In this document: positions 1 to 7,928 of the stretch, one piece after another
Layout: each line of letters opens with the position of its first letter
How positions within the stretch are numbered: the first letter of the stretch is position 1
From: Fulvimarina sp040239565
GTDB taxonomy: Bacteria > Pseudomonadota > Alphaproteobacteria > Rhizobiales > Rhizobiaceae
Assembly (NCBI RefSeq): GCF_040239565.1
Contig: NZ_JBEHWS010000005.1
Location: forward strand, 254,545-318,544
Length of the DNA stretch: 64,000 nucleotides
Direction of reading: 5' to 3'
The notes under the pieces: model-generated
Seen by the model: only the letters and a program-made list of their open reading frames with translations
What the model was told of the DNA's origin: nothing
Databases searched by the model: none
Made by a program: the position numbers and the translations under genes

Positions 1-930
1 ATCCTCCACGATCGCCGCGAATGTCTCAGCCTGCTCCGCCACCGAGTTGGGGCTGCCGTGAAACTCGACGAAGAGATGGGGCGTCTCGGAAAGGTCCATC
101 TTCGAATAATCGTTCGTCGCCTTGATCGAGAGCGCGTCGAGAAGCTCGATCCGGGCGACCGGCAGACCCATCTGCACTGTCTGGATCACCGCGTTCACGG
201 CATTGGTCACGTCATCGAACGGACAGACGCCTGAGAGAATCTGCTCGGGTATGCCGTAGAGCTTGAGATTGAGCTTGGTGATGATGCCGAGCGTTCCCTC
301 CGAACCGACGAGAAGCCGCGTGAGATCGTAGCCGGCAGACGTCTTCTTCGCCCGCCGAGCGGTGCGGATCGTGGTCCCGTCGGCCATCACGGCGTTAAGC
401 GCCACCACATTGTCGCGCATCGTGCCGTATCGCACGGCGTTCGTGCCGGATGCGCGCGTCGCCGCCATACCGCCGAGCGAAGCGTTGGCCCCGGGGTCGA
501 TCGGGAAGAAGAGGCCTGTATCGCGCAGGTGTTCGTTCAGCGTCTCGCGCGTCACCCCAGGCTCCACGGTGCAGTCGAGGTCTTCGGCATTCACCGAAAG
601 CACGCTGTCCATGCCGGAAAGATCGAGCGAAACGCCGCCGAAGGGCGCATTGACATGGCCTTCCAGCGAGGAGCCGACGCCGAAGGGCACGATCGGCATG
701 CCGTGTTTGGCCGCGATCTTCACGAGCGTCTGCACCTCGGCCTCGCTCTTTGCGAAGAGAACCGCATCCGGCAACTGGTTCGGGATGTAGGTTGTGGTGT
801 GGCTATGCGCCCGGCGCACGTCCTCGCCGGTGACGAGCTTTTCGCCGAACGTCTCCGAGAGCTCCGCGAGCGCAGCTTTCGTTCCGGGCCGTTGGGGCCT
901 GTCCTCGGCCAGAATATCCGCAAGCGCCAT
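1..930 (-). CDS. FAD-linked D-lactate/glycolate dehydrogenase (GlcD family), 5' part
   Basis: Flavoprotein oxidising a 2-hydroxy acid (D-lactate or glycolate) to the keto acid. I translated 310 codons from the ATG at 930 down to the window edge without a stop; the C-terminal half lies outside. The PCMH-type FAD-binding fold is visible: PFGVGSSLEGH (about residues 82-92), GANASLGGM (147-155) and SEGTLGIIT (around 218). A GGGGAGGTTG-like ribosome site lies just before the start. Family members are about 450-480 residues, so roughly two thirds is present. The sequence alone does not separate D-lactate from glycolate or other 2-hydroxy acids. No iron-sulphur partner (glcF) is seen on the upstream side. 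Confidence 0.85.
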   Translation of the reverse strand, partial: MALADILAEDRPQRPGTKAALAELSETFGEKLVTGEDVRRAHSHTTTYIPNQLPDAVLFAKSEAEVQTLVKIAAKHGMPIVPFGVGSSLEGHVNAPFGGVSLDLSGMDSVLSVNAEDLDCTVEPGVTRETLNEHLRDTGLFFPIDPGANASLGGMAATRASGTNAVRYGTMRDNVVALNAVMADGTTIRTARRAKKTSAGYDLTRLLVGSEGTLGIITKLNLKLYGIPEQILSGVCPFDDVTNAVNAVIQTVQMGLPVARIELLDALSIKATNDYSKMDLSETPHLFVEFHGSPNSVAEQAETFAAIVED

Positions 931-1065
931 GATCAACCTCCCCTTGTTCGTAGCGATTCGATCTTGAACGCTTCGACTTGGGAGGACAACGCATGTCGCC
1001 CAGATTTGATCACGCCGCCGAACGGTTTGGAGATGTTCGGCGGCCTGAAATATCGGCAGACTGCC

Positions 1066-1839
1066 TTATCGCCGCGGTCCTGTGAACATCAGCTTCGCAC
1101 CCTGCGGATCGTTCATCTGGATCAGCCAGCCGCTGTCCTCCGGGAGCTCGACCGGACCGTGGGTAATAGTCCCGCCGCCGGCTTCGACGGCTTCCTTCGC
1201 CTTGTCGATGTCTTCCACCGTAAAGGCAAAGTTCCATAACGGTTTCGCGCCCGCATCGCGCGCGTTCATCATCGCGCCGATCCGCGTGCCGCCGACACCG
1301 ATGAACGTGTAGTCGCCCATGTCACCCATTGGCATCGCACCGAGCTTTTCCCAGCCGAACAGCTTGCCGTAAAAGTCCAGCGCGGCCGTCTGGTCGCTTG
1401 TCACCAGCTCGTTCCAGGAACAGTGGCCGGGCGTTTCCGGCTCGAATGATCGGCTATCCTCGTCCGAAAAGCCGCGCATCACGTAGAACACCGCCCCTTG
1501 CGGATCGGCAAGGAAGGCGAAGCGGCCGACATTCGGGATATCCATCGGCGGCATGTGAACCGATGCGCCGAGGCTCTGAGCCTTTTCCGTCGCCTCATCG
1601 ACATCGTCGACCCCGATATAGGCGGACCACAGGGGCGGCATCGGCGCCCCATCCGGCATCTTCATGATGCCGCCGACATCGGAGTCACCCGCCGAGAACA
1701 TTCGGTAGTCGACACCCGGCGGGCCGTTTTCCGGTTTCGAGATCGTCCATCCCGCAGCGCGCTCGTAGAAGGCCTGCGCAGCGTCCTGGTCGCTCGTCAT
1801 GAGTTCGTACCAGATCGGCATTCCATGTGGATTGGGCAT
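1066..1839 (-). CDS. Double-domain VOC (glyoxalase/bleomycin-resistance fold) protein
   Basis: 257 residues made of two consecutive VOC units (about 1-125 and 130-255). Both halves begin with a similar W-x-E-L-(M/V)-T-S-D-Q segment, so the protein is an internal duplication forming a complete metal-binding fold in one chain. Such proteins act on small electrophiles or bind them; the substrate here cannot be told. Start at 1839 is preceded by GGAGAACGGAA. It is the last gene of a minus-strand run of five genes with short gaps (38 bases to the DUF1428 gene), which suggests co-transcription from the promoter shared with the MarR gene at 4475. Confidence 0.85.
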   Translation of the reverse strand: MPNPHGMPIWYELMTSDQDAAQAFYERAAGWTISKPENGPPGVDYRMFSAGDSDVGGIMKMPDGAPMPPLWSAYIGVDDVDEATEKAQSLGASVHMPPMDIPNVGRFAFLADPQGAVFYVMRGFSDEDSRSFEPETPGHCSWNELVTSDQTAALDFYGKLFGWEKLGAMPMGDMGDYTFIGVGGTRIGAMMNARDAGAKPLWNFAFTVEDIDKAKEAVEAGGGTITHGPVELPEDSGWLIQMNDPQGAKLMFTGPRR

Positions 1840-1877
1840 TTCCGTTCTCCTTCTCGGCGTCGGCTCGATGTGCTGGA

Positions 1878-2591
1878 TCAGGTGGTCGGCAAGACCTCGA
1901 ACCCGCCGAAGATCATGCGTCTGCCGTCGAACGGCATGTCAGGAGGCATATCCTTCATGCGATCGTCCTCCATGACCGCCTTCATGCCGACATCTCGCTC
2001 TTCCTTGCTCCGCCATTCGAGAAAGGCGAAGACGACGCTTTCGTCCGGGTTCGCGAGGACCGCCTTCCGGAAATCGGTGACGTTGCCGTCTGGAACGTCG
2101 ACGCCCCAGGCTTCGACCTGGCGAAGCACGCCAGCATCTCGAAACACCGGCCAGCCTGCCAGTGCGAAGTCCCGGAAAACCTCGCGTTTGTCGGAGGGAA
2201 CCGCGATGATGAAGCCCTCGACATAACCGGGCTTTCCCGCAACCTGTTCGTCCATCAGCGCCTCGAACCCGCCGAAGATCATACGCTTGCCGTCGAATGG
2301 CATTTCGCCGATCTCCTCCATGCGCGGATCGGACATCATCTTTTCGAAGCAGGCGTCGGAAGCCGCCTTGTCGGCAAACTCCATCCAGCCGAAGGAAACC
2401 GTCTCCTCCGGCGTTGCCTTCACGGCCGTCTTGAAGTCGTTGATCTTGCCATCGGGAATGTCGTCGCCCCAGGTGTCGACGATCCGGGTCGCGCCGAATT
2501 CGCGGATCAGGGCCGAGGCTTTTCTCGAATGTTCGACGAAAGCGTCCCGATTGGCGGTCGGCACGGGCGTCACGAAGCCTTGAATAAACAT
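1878..2591 (-). CDS. Tandem-duplicated DUF1428 (YbaA-like) protein
   Basis: 237 residues containing two complete copies of the roughly 115-residue DUF1428 domain known from E. coli YbaA. Copy 1 (about 1-115) and copy 2 (about 120-235) share the pattern W-x-x-D-(I/V)-PDG, then (M)MSDPRM or EDDRM, then MPFDG(K/R)RMIFGGFE. DUF1428 is a dimeric alpha-beta-barrel family of unknown function, so the fusion probably makes a pseudo-dimer in one chain. It sits 13 bases downstream of the RibD/DHFR-like gene in the same operon, among electrophile or oxidant defence genes. Its exact role is unknown; a stress or detoxification role is inferred only from context. Confidence 0.85.
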   Translation of the reverse strand: MFIQGFVTPVPTANRDAFVEHSRKASALIREFGATRIVDTWGDDIPDGKINDFKTAVKATPEETVSFGWMEFADKAASDACFEKMMSDPRMEEIGEMPFDGKRMIFGGFEALMDEQVAGKPGYVEGFIIAVPSDKREVFRDFALAGWPVFRDAGVLRQVEAWGVDVPDGNVTDFRKAVLANPDESVVFAFLEWRSKEERDVGMKAVMEDDRMKDMPPDMPFDGRRMIFGGFEVLPTT

Positions 2592-2604
2592 GGATTTTCT
2601 TTCC

Positions 2605-3210
2605 TCACTCTGCCGACGGAACGTCGAGCAGCGGTACCTCGCCGGACCGCTCGTAGACGCCGATCGTCACGCCCGTCTGCGACACACGATGCTCGTCGAG
2701 CCGAAATCCTTTGGGAGCTGCGCCATCGAAGGCGCGCTTGCCGGAGCCGAGTACGATCGGGAATGTGAGGAGGAACAGCCGGTCGATCAGTTCCCGCTCG
2801 ACGAGCCCCGGATAGAGCGTGCTCGATCCCTGCAGCAGAAGGTCCGGCCCATCGGATGCCTTGATGCCGGCAATTTCGTCGAGCCCGCCGACGCTTCGCG
2901 TGTTCTGCCAGTCGAAGGGACCGCTATCGTGGGTCACGACGAATTTCGTCGCGGCGTTGATGGCGTCCGCCATCGGGTCGTCCTTCACCTTCGGCCAGTG
3001 CCCCGCGAAGATATCGTAGGTCCGTCGGCCGAGGAGCAGATCGAATGGGTTCGAGAAGACCTCGCCCATGAAGCCGCCGACGGTCTCGTCGAAATGCGGC
3101 ATCACCCAGCCACCCATCTCAAAGCCGCCGCTCGTGTCTTCCTTCGAACCGCCGGGTGCCTGGATGACGCCGTCGAGGGACTGGAACAGGCCAGCAACGA
3201 TCCTACGCAT
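2605..3210 (-). CDS. Dihydrofolate reductase-like (RibD C-terminal domain) protein
   Basis: 201 residues from the ATG at 3210, which follows a clean GGAGAA site; the frame stays open further upstream but that extension has no matching start signal and would run into the GST gene. The protein begins MRRIVAGLFQSLDGVIQAPGG and has LLLGRRTYD and the VLGSGKRAF segment, typical of the RibD_C/DHFR-like family (for example YyaP/YwjB types). These bind NADPH and reduce unknown substrates; they are usually not true DHFR. It is the third gene of the MarR-linked operon, 43 bases after the GST gene. Substrate unknown. Confidence 0.85.
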   Translation of the reverse strand: MRRIVAGLFQSLDGVIQAPGGSKEDTSGGFEMGGWVMPHFDETVGGFMGEVFSNPFDLLLGRRTYDIFAGHWPKVKDDPMADAINAATKFVVTHDSGPFDWQNTRSVGGLDEIAGIKASDGPDLLLQGSSTLYPGLVERELIDRLFLLTFPIVLGSGKRAFDGAAPKGFRLDEHRVSQTGVTIGVYERSGEVPLLDVPSAE

Positions 3211-3253
3211 AGAGTTCTCCGTCTTGTCATGTTTGCTCTGGTGAGCGCTCGGC

Positions 3254-3940
3254 TCAGGCGCGGAGGGGCGCATTCTTCCTGCCGATTTCGGCGCGCCGGT
3301 TTGGCGCGAACTCGCCCCTTTGCAGAAAGGCGAAGCCCTCTTCGATCCGTGGCGGCGCCTCTGGGCGCGCATACATCCGCTCGACGAAGCGGCTGAGGTT
3401 CGGCGAGGTATCGAGCCAGCCTACGAACCCCGTCCAGTCCAGCGTGTAGGCGGCCATGAAATCGGCCACCGTCAGGTCCGAGCCGACAAACACCTCACGG
3501 TCCGCCATATGTGCTTCGAGCGGCTGCAGCATGCGCCGGCAGTCGCGCTCGGCACAGGCAATATCGCCGGGCACGCGCTGGTCTTCCGGATAGATCGCCG
3601 AATGAAGCGCGCTACGCCACAGGGGCTGTTCGATCTCGGTCGCGAGGTAGAACATCCACTGGTGCATCTCGGCGCGCAGCCGTGAATCGGTCGGAATGAA
3701 CCGGCCGCGCCCATGAACCTCGGCAAGATGCATCATGATCGCGGCGGACTCCGCGATGACCAGATCGCCATCGAGCAAGGCCGGGATCTTTCCTAACGGA
3801 TTGATCGTCCTGAACGCCTCGCCGTGATGCTCGCCGGCGGGAATGTCCACAGGGATCACCTCACAGGCGAGATCGAGTTCGTTGATCAGCCAGAGCGCCC
3901 GGATCGCACGGGTCGGCGGTGTGCCATAGAGTTTCATCAT
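3254..3940 (-). CDS. Glutathione S-transferase family protein
   Basis: 228 residues. The N-terminal thioredoxin-like domain (1-78) contains NPLGKIPALLDGD and the glutathione-binding IAESAAI segment; the C-terminal helical domain follows, with LTVADFMAAY. Likely conjugates glutathione to electrophiles in the cytosol. The start is the ATG at 3940 (or the next codon, 3937), directly after GGAGGGG; that ATG overlaps the TGA of the upstream VOC gene (TGATG), so the two are probably translationally coupled. The frame continues upstream but without a usable start signal. Second gene of the operon divergent from the MarR regulator. Confidence 0.9.
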   Translation of the reverse strand: MMKLYGTPPTRAIRALWLINELDLACEVIPVDIPAGEHHGEAFRTINPLGKIPALLDGDLVIAESAAIMMHLAEVHGRGRFIPTDSRLRAEMHQWMFYLATEIEQPLWRSALHSAIYPEDQRVPGDIACAERDCRRMLQPLEAHMADREVFVGSDLTVADFMAAYTLDWTGFVGWLDTSPNLSRFVERMYARPEAPPRIEEGFAFLQRGEFAPNRRAEIGRKNAPLRA

Positions 3941-4422
3941 CAGCCCCTCCCGGCCGCAGCCCGTTCGAGTGCCGTGATATCGAGCTTCTTCATCTCCATC
4001 ATCGCCTGCATTGTCCTCTTCGCTTTGGCGCGGTCCGGATCGGCGATAAGCTTTGGCAGTATTGTCGGGACGATCTGCCAGAAGAGACCGAAGCGGTCCT
4101 TCACCCAGCCGCATTGTTCGGCAGACGGATCAGCCGAAAGCGCGGACCAGTAGCAATCGACCTCCTCTTGGGTATCGCAGGCAATGGAGAGAGAAACGGC
4201 TTCATTGAACCGTGCGAAAGGACCGCCATTCAGCGCTTGGAACGGGCGGTCGAAAATCGTGAAGTCGACGATCAGCACGTCGCCCTCGCCACCCGCCGGC
4301 CATTCGGATGGGCCGCTCGTCACGCGATCGATCTTCGAATCCGGAAAGAGATCGACATAGAAATCGGCGGCCTCCTTGCCGTTGCGATCGAACCAGAGGC
4401 AGGTGGTCAACTTGTCGCGCAT
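3940..4422 (-). CDS. PhnB/YjdN-like VOC family protein
   Basis: 160 residues of the PhnB-like (3-demethylubiquinone-9 3-methyltransferase-annotated) VOC family: LWFDRNGKEAADFYVDLF near the N-terminus, then SLSIACDTQEEVD and EQCGWVKDRFGLFWQIVP, which are family hallmarks. The methyltransferase name is historical; the biochemical role of this family is not settled. First gene of the five-gene operon. Its start is 52 bases from the start of the divergent MarR gene, and the palindrome at 4452-4463 lies between them. The stop overlaps the GST start. Confidence 0.88.
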   Translation of the reverse strand: MRDKLTTCLWFDRNGKEAADFYVDLFPDSKIDRVTSGPSEWPAGGEGDVLIVDFTIFDRPFQALNGGPFARFNEAVSLSIACDTQEEVDCYWSALSADPSAEQCGWVKDRFGLFWQIVPTILPKLIADPDRAKAKRTMQAMMEMKKLDITALERAAAGRG

Positions 4423-4451
4423 ACGCTGGCATCCCGAGCTTGACCTAAAAG

Positions 4452-4463
4452 GTTGATATCAAC
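4452..4463. promoter_or_regulatory. Palindromic operator candidate between MarR gene and detoxification operon
   Basis: Perfect 12-base palindrome GTTGATATCAAC in the 52-base gap between the divergent starts at 4422 and 4475. It is 11 bases from the MarR start codon, where a bound repressor would block both promoters. The TTGATATCAA core is the kind of site used by MarR-family dimers. That it is the operator of the adjacent regulator is inference from position and symmetry. Confidence 0.6.
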
Positions 4464-4474
4464 ATAATAGCGGA

Positions 4475-4969
4475 ATGTCAAAGGCGGACCCGAATCAACA
4501 AAACGAGATCGCCCGTGAAGTGCCATTTCGGACGACCCTGCATGTGCGGGAGCATTGCCTCTGCCTGCATACCCAACGCGCGGCGCGGGCGATCGCGCGC
4601 CGGTTCGACCAGGCGTTCCAACATCTTGATCTGAAAAGCGGTCAGTTCTCGCTGCTGATGTCGCTCAACCGGCCGGAGCCGCCGACGCTCGGTTCTGTCT
4701 CCACGCTTCTCGGCATGGATCGCACCACGCTGACGGCGAACCTCAAGCCGCTGGAGCGGCGCGGGCTGGTGGAAGTGCGGCCGGACGAAAAGGATCGCCG
4801 CGCCCGCCGGCTGATCCTGACGGCAAATGGCCTGTCGCTGCTGGCAGAAGCGGCACCGATCTGGGAGACGACCCAGGCCGAGATCGAAGGGTGGCTTTCC
4901 ACGCCCGATGCCGACGCCCTTCGCGCGGGCCTCAATGCAATTCGAGACCGCGGCGCAACGCCCGAATAG
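4475..4969 (+). CDS. MarR-family transcriptional regulator
   Basis: 164 residues with the MarR winged-helix region at about 50-125: LGSVSTLLGMDRTTLTANLKPLE forms the recognition helix-turn-helix, and DEKDRRARRLILT the wing. Likely a dimeric repressor that leaves DNA when it meets a small ligand or oxidant; two cysteines in the CLCL segment near residue 30 could be a redox sensor, but this is speculation. It is divergent from the five-gene VOC/GST/RibD/DUF1428/VOC operon, with a palindrome in the shared promoter, so autorepression and control of that operon are the simplest reading. Convergent with aroQ. Confidence 0.9.
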   Translation: MSKADPNQQNEIAREVPFRTTLHVREHCLCLHTQRAARAIARRFDQAFQHLDLKSGQFSLLMSLNRPEPPTLGSVSTLLGMDRTTLTANLKPLERRGLVEVRPDEKDRRARRLILTANGLSLLAEAAPIWETTQAEIEGWLSTPDADALRAGLNAIRDRGATPE

Positions 4970-4982
4970 CCCGCCCCCGACT

Positions 4983-5420
4983 TTACTTCGCGAGCAGCGA
5001 GCAGACCCGGCGCACCGCCGCCTGATAGCCCTCGGTGCCGAGCCCCGCGATTACGCCGTCCGCCCGGCCCGACACATAGGAATGGTGACGGAAGCTCTCG
5101 CGCTTGTGGACGTTCGAGATGTGCACCTCGAAGACCAGCCCCTCGAAGGCATTCAGCGCATCGAGGATCGCGACCGAGGTGTGGGTGAAGGCGGCCGGGT
5201 TGATGACGATCGCGGCAGAGGTTTCGCGCGCCTCGTGAATCCAGTCGATGATCTCGTATTCGCGGTTCGACTGATGGAAGCGGATGCTGTGCCCCGCCTT
5301 CCCCGCAAGCGCCGCGCAATCGCGCTCCACATCGGCCAGAGTCTCATAGCCGTAGATTTCCGGCTGGCGCTTGCCGAGCAGGTTCAGGTTCGGCCCATTG
5401 AGGATCATGATCTCGGCCAT
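4983..5420 (-). CDS. aroQ: Type II 3-dehydroquinate dehydratase
   Basis: Shikimate pathway enzyme converting 3-dehydroquinate to 3-dehydroshikimate; dodecameric and cytosolic. 145 residues, the normal length. Motifs: ILNGPNLNLLGKRQPEIYG at the N-terminus (including the lid tyrosine), SNREYEIIDWIHEA, NPAAFTHTSVAILDAL and VHISNVHKRESFRHHS with the catalytic histidine. In many alphaproteobacteria aroQ precedes accB-accC; here it stands alone next to a ClC channel gene, 39 bases downstream of that gene's stop on the same strand... reading minus-strand order, the ClC gene follows aroQ. Confidence 0.95.
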   Translation of the reverse strand: MAEIMILNGPNLNLLGKRQPEIYGYETLADVERDCAALAGKAGHSIRFHQSNREYEIIDWIHEARETSAAIVINPAAFTHTSVAILDALNAFEGLVFEVHISNVHKRESFRHHSYVSGRADGVIAGLGTEGYQAAVRRVCSLLAK

Positions 5421-5459
5421 GGCGGCTTCCTGTGAATCTTCGGGGGACGCTGGCGATTA

Positions 5460-7271
5460 TCAGCCGTAATGGTTCTGCACAACGGCCTTCGCGATCTCCT
5501 CGCGGGCGATGATCCCGCAGATGTCGTCGGCGCGCGGAATGCCCGCCGTCTGCCCGATGACGATCGCGGTGGAACGGGTCCGGCGATTCATGCGGGTGAT
5601 CACGGCATTGAGATTGTCCCGCGCCGAGACGACCACATAGTCGAGCTGGGTAATATCAGCGAGCGTCTGGTTGGCGAAGCGGTCCGGCCTGTAGGGCACG
5701 GTACCGAAGCGGACAAAGCCGACGATACGCTGGCCGTCGGCGACGATGACGCGGGTCTTGTCGACCTCGACCTCTTTCAGCGCGTCGGTGACCAGCATGT
5801 TCTGCTGGAGCACCGTCACGTTCGTCGCCATCACCTCGCTCGCCCGCTGGACGAGGAACATGTTGGTCGTCCGGTCGGTCGGGATCGGCCGTCCCCGCGC
5901 CCTGAGCTTGATCGTGTAGATGTCCGACGTGATCAGCGCGCGCCGCGTGCCGATGGCGATCGCGACGGCCAGCACGAGCGGCAGGATGATCTCGTAGTCG
6001 CGCGTCATCTCGAAGATCATGACGATGGCGGTCATCGCCGCGCTCGTCGCCCCGCCCACCATCGCGCCCATGCCGATGATCGCGAAGGTCTCGACGGTCA
6101 GCCCGCTTTCCGGGATCACCATATTGCCGAGAAGGCCGATCGCGCCGCCGACGGTCGCGCCCATGAAGAGCGAGGGCGAAAACACCCCGCCCGATGCACC
6201 CGAACCGAGCGAGACGCAGGTGGCGAACAGCTTGCCGGCAAAGAGGAGAAGCAGAAGCCCGACCGAGAGAATACCGCCCGAGATAATGTCCTGTATCGTC
6301 GCATAGCCGACGCTCATCACGTGATACTGGCCGGTGCCGAGATAGAACGCATAGCCCGACAGGCCGACAAAACTCATGCCGAGGACGTTCTGCACATAGG
6401 GATTCAGCTTGGACTGCTCGAAGACGTCCTCCGACCAGGCGAGCACCTTCACGAAAGCCCAGGCCGCAAGCCCGATGACGACGCCCAGTATGGCCGCGAG
6501 CACCAGCTCCCAGCCATTCACCGCCTGATCCGGCAGGCCGCCGATCGGCACCATGAAGGCCGACTCGACGCCCATTGCGAGCCGGTAGACATAGGTACTC
6601 GTAGCCGTGGCGACGACGACGGGCAGGAAGGTGCGGGTCGAGACTTCCGGCAGCAGCACTTCGGAGGCAAACAGCACCCCACCCAGAGGCGTATTAAAGG
6701 TTGCGGCAATACCCGCCCCGGCGCCAGCCGAGAGAAGCGTGATTTTCTGCGGCCGAACGAGGTTCAAGTATCGCGCGAAGGTCGACCCGAAGGACGATCC
6801 GATCTGAATGATCGGCCCTTCACGGCCGACGGATGCTCCGGTACCGATGGAAATTGCCGACGCGAGCGATTTTACCAGCGCCACCACCCCGCGCACATTG
6901 CCGCGCTTGTGGTAGATCGCGAACATCACCTCCGGCACGCCGTGCCCCTTGGCCTCCGGCGCGAAGTTTCGCACCAGCCAGACGACGATCAGCCCGCCGA
7001 TCACCGGCACGAGAATGATCCCCGCTCCCCAGACGCTGGGCGGTCCGTATTCCAGCGGTTCGAGCTCCAGCGAGAAAACGCCGTAGAACGCCAGATTTCC
7101 GATCACGGCGATCAGATACTTGAAGACAATCGCTCCAAGCCCAGCCACGACACCAACGATGAGCGCCAGCACAAGGAGCGTCCAAATTCGAACCTCCCGC
7201 TCGGGCACCGGCTCGATGCCATCCCCTCCGGCTTGCGCTGAAGACGACGGGGCGGGCTGAACGGCGGACAT
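5460..7271 (-). CDS. ClC-family chloride channel/antiporter with CBS domains
   Basis: 603-residue membrane protein: an N-terminal ClC domain with about ten hydrophobic segments (roughly 30-440) and a C-terminal pair of CBS motifs (about 470-600, containing VMATNVTVL). Conserved anion-pathway motifs are visible: GREGP with the gating glutamate, and GASGGVFSPSLF. The first selectivity motif, normally GSGIP, reads GHGVP. CBS domains usually bind adenine nucleotides and regulate gating. Likely moves chloride or a similar anion (fluoride type is less likely). Lies downstream of the HlyU-like gene on the same strand. Confidence 0.9.
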   Translation of the reverse strand: MSAVQPAPSSSAQAGGDGIEPVPEREVRIWTLLVLALIVGVVAGLGAIVFKYLIAVIGNLAFYGVFSLELEPLEYGPPSVWGAGIILVPVIGGLIVVWLVRNFAPEAKGHGVPEVMFAIYHKRGNVRGVVALVKSLASAISIGTGASVGREGPIIQIGSSFGSTFARYLNLVRPQKITLLSAGAGAGIAATFNTPLGGVLFASEVLLPEVSTRTFLPVVVATATSTYVYRLAMGVESAFMVPIGGLPDQAVNGWELVLAAILGVVIGLAAWAFVKVLAWSEDVFEQSKLNPYVQNVLGMSFVGLSGYAFYLGTGQYHVMSVGYATIQDIISGGILSVGLLLLLFAGKLFATCVSLGSGASGGVFSPSLFMGATVGGAIGLLGNMVIPESGLTVETFAIIGMGAMVGGATSAAMTAIVMIFEMTRDYEIILPLVLAVAIAIGTRRALITSDIYTIKLRARGRPIPTDRTTNMFLVQRASEVMATNVTVLQQNMLVTDALKEVEVDKTRVIVADGQRIVGFVRFGTVPYRPDRFANQTLADITQLDYVVVSARDNLNAVITRMNRRTRSTAIVIGQTAGIPRADDICGIIAREEIAKAVVQNHYG

Positions 7272-7447
7272 TGCGGAGACTCGGGGCTGGCTTTAGTGGT
7301 GAAATTATGAATTGGCCGCCGTCTTAGACCGCTCACTGTCGTCACGCAAACCGGTATTCGGCTCAAAGCGAAACACACCGTGAAGCATAGGGCACCGCCT
7401 AACCGGGCTCGTCTTGAAAGAGTTGCTTCGGAGCAGAAACTGACAGT

Positions 7448-7738
7448 CTACCCGAACACCCCATCGCCCTGCTCGTCGACCACCCGGCGCGCTTTGATCA
7501 TCGCCGCGGTTTCCGCATCCGTGCGTGAGGGGAACAGATCGGCGCGGATGAGCCGGTGGGATTTCGTCTCGCCGCCGATCTCCTTCTCGATAATGGCGGA
7601 CAGACGAAACTGGCCGCCCTCCGGCATTGGCGCCGGCGTAATCGTGAAGCCTTCATAGACTTCCGGCTCGCCACGCATCTCGGACGCATTTTCGGATTTC
7701 GTGCCAACGCCGAACAGGCGCTTCAGAAAGGATGTCAT
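7448..7738 (-). CDS. HlyU-family protein
   Basis: 96 residues beginning MTSFLKRLFG, with PEVYEGFTITPAPMPEGGQFRLSA split across the middle and SHRLIRADLFPS towards the end; this pattern matches the short HlyU-family proteins of alphaproteobacteria. The family is named for a Vibrio haemolysin activator, but these short homologues have no shown regulatory role and lack an obvious helix-turn-helix here. Function should be treated as unknown. Single gene; about 190 bases separate it from the divergent DMT transporter and 176 from the ClC gene. Confidence 0.75.
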   Translation of the reverse strand: MTSFLKRLFGVGTKSENASEMRGEPEVYEGFTITPAPMPEGGQFRLSAIIEKEIGGETKSHRLIRADLFPSRTDAETAAMIKARRVVDEQGDGVFG

Positions 7739-7928
7739 GCGAGCGAATTAGGGTTGCGGCAGCGGATGGCAAAACTCGATCAAGGCACCTGCTCAAACCA
7801 GCATACAAATGGAAATTCTCAGCTGGGATTTTCCTGAAGATCGATGACAAAGCGGCATTTGCCACGCACCGCACGGAGGGATAGCTTCTCGCCCGTGCAA
7901 GCCTCCTCGTCCATTCGGATCAATCTTG

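Noticed and set aside
5469..7241. 590-codon plus-strand frame opposite the ClC gene, rich in Arg, His and Asp
   Set aside because: It is the antisense shadow of the ClC gene in high-GC sequence; composition is not protein-like and no ribosome site or family signature is present.
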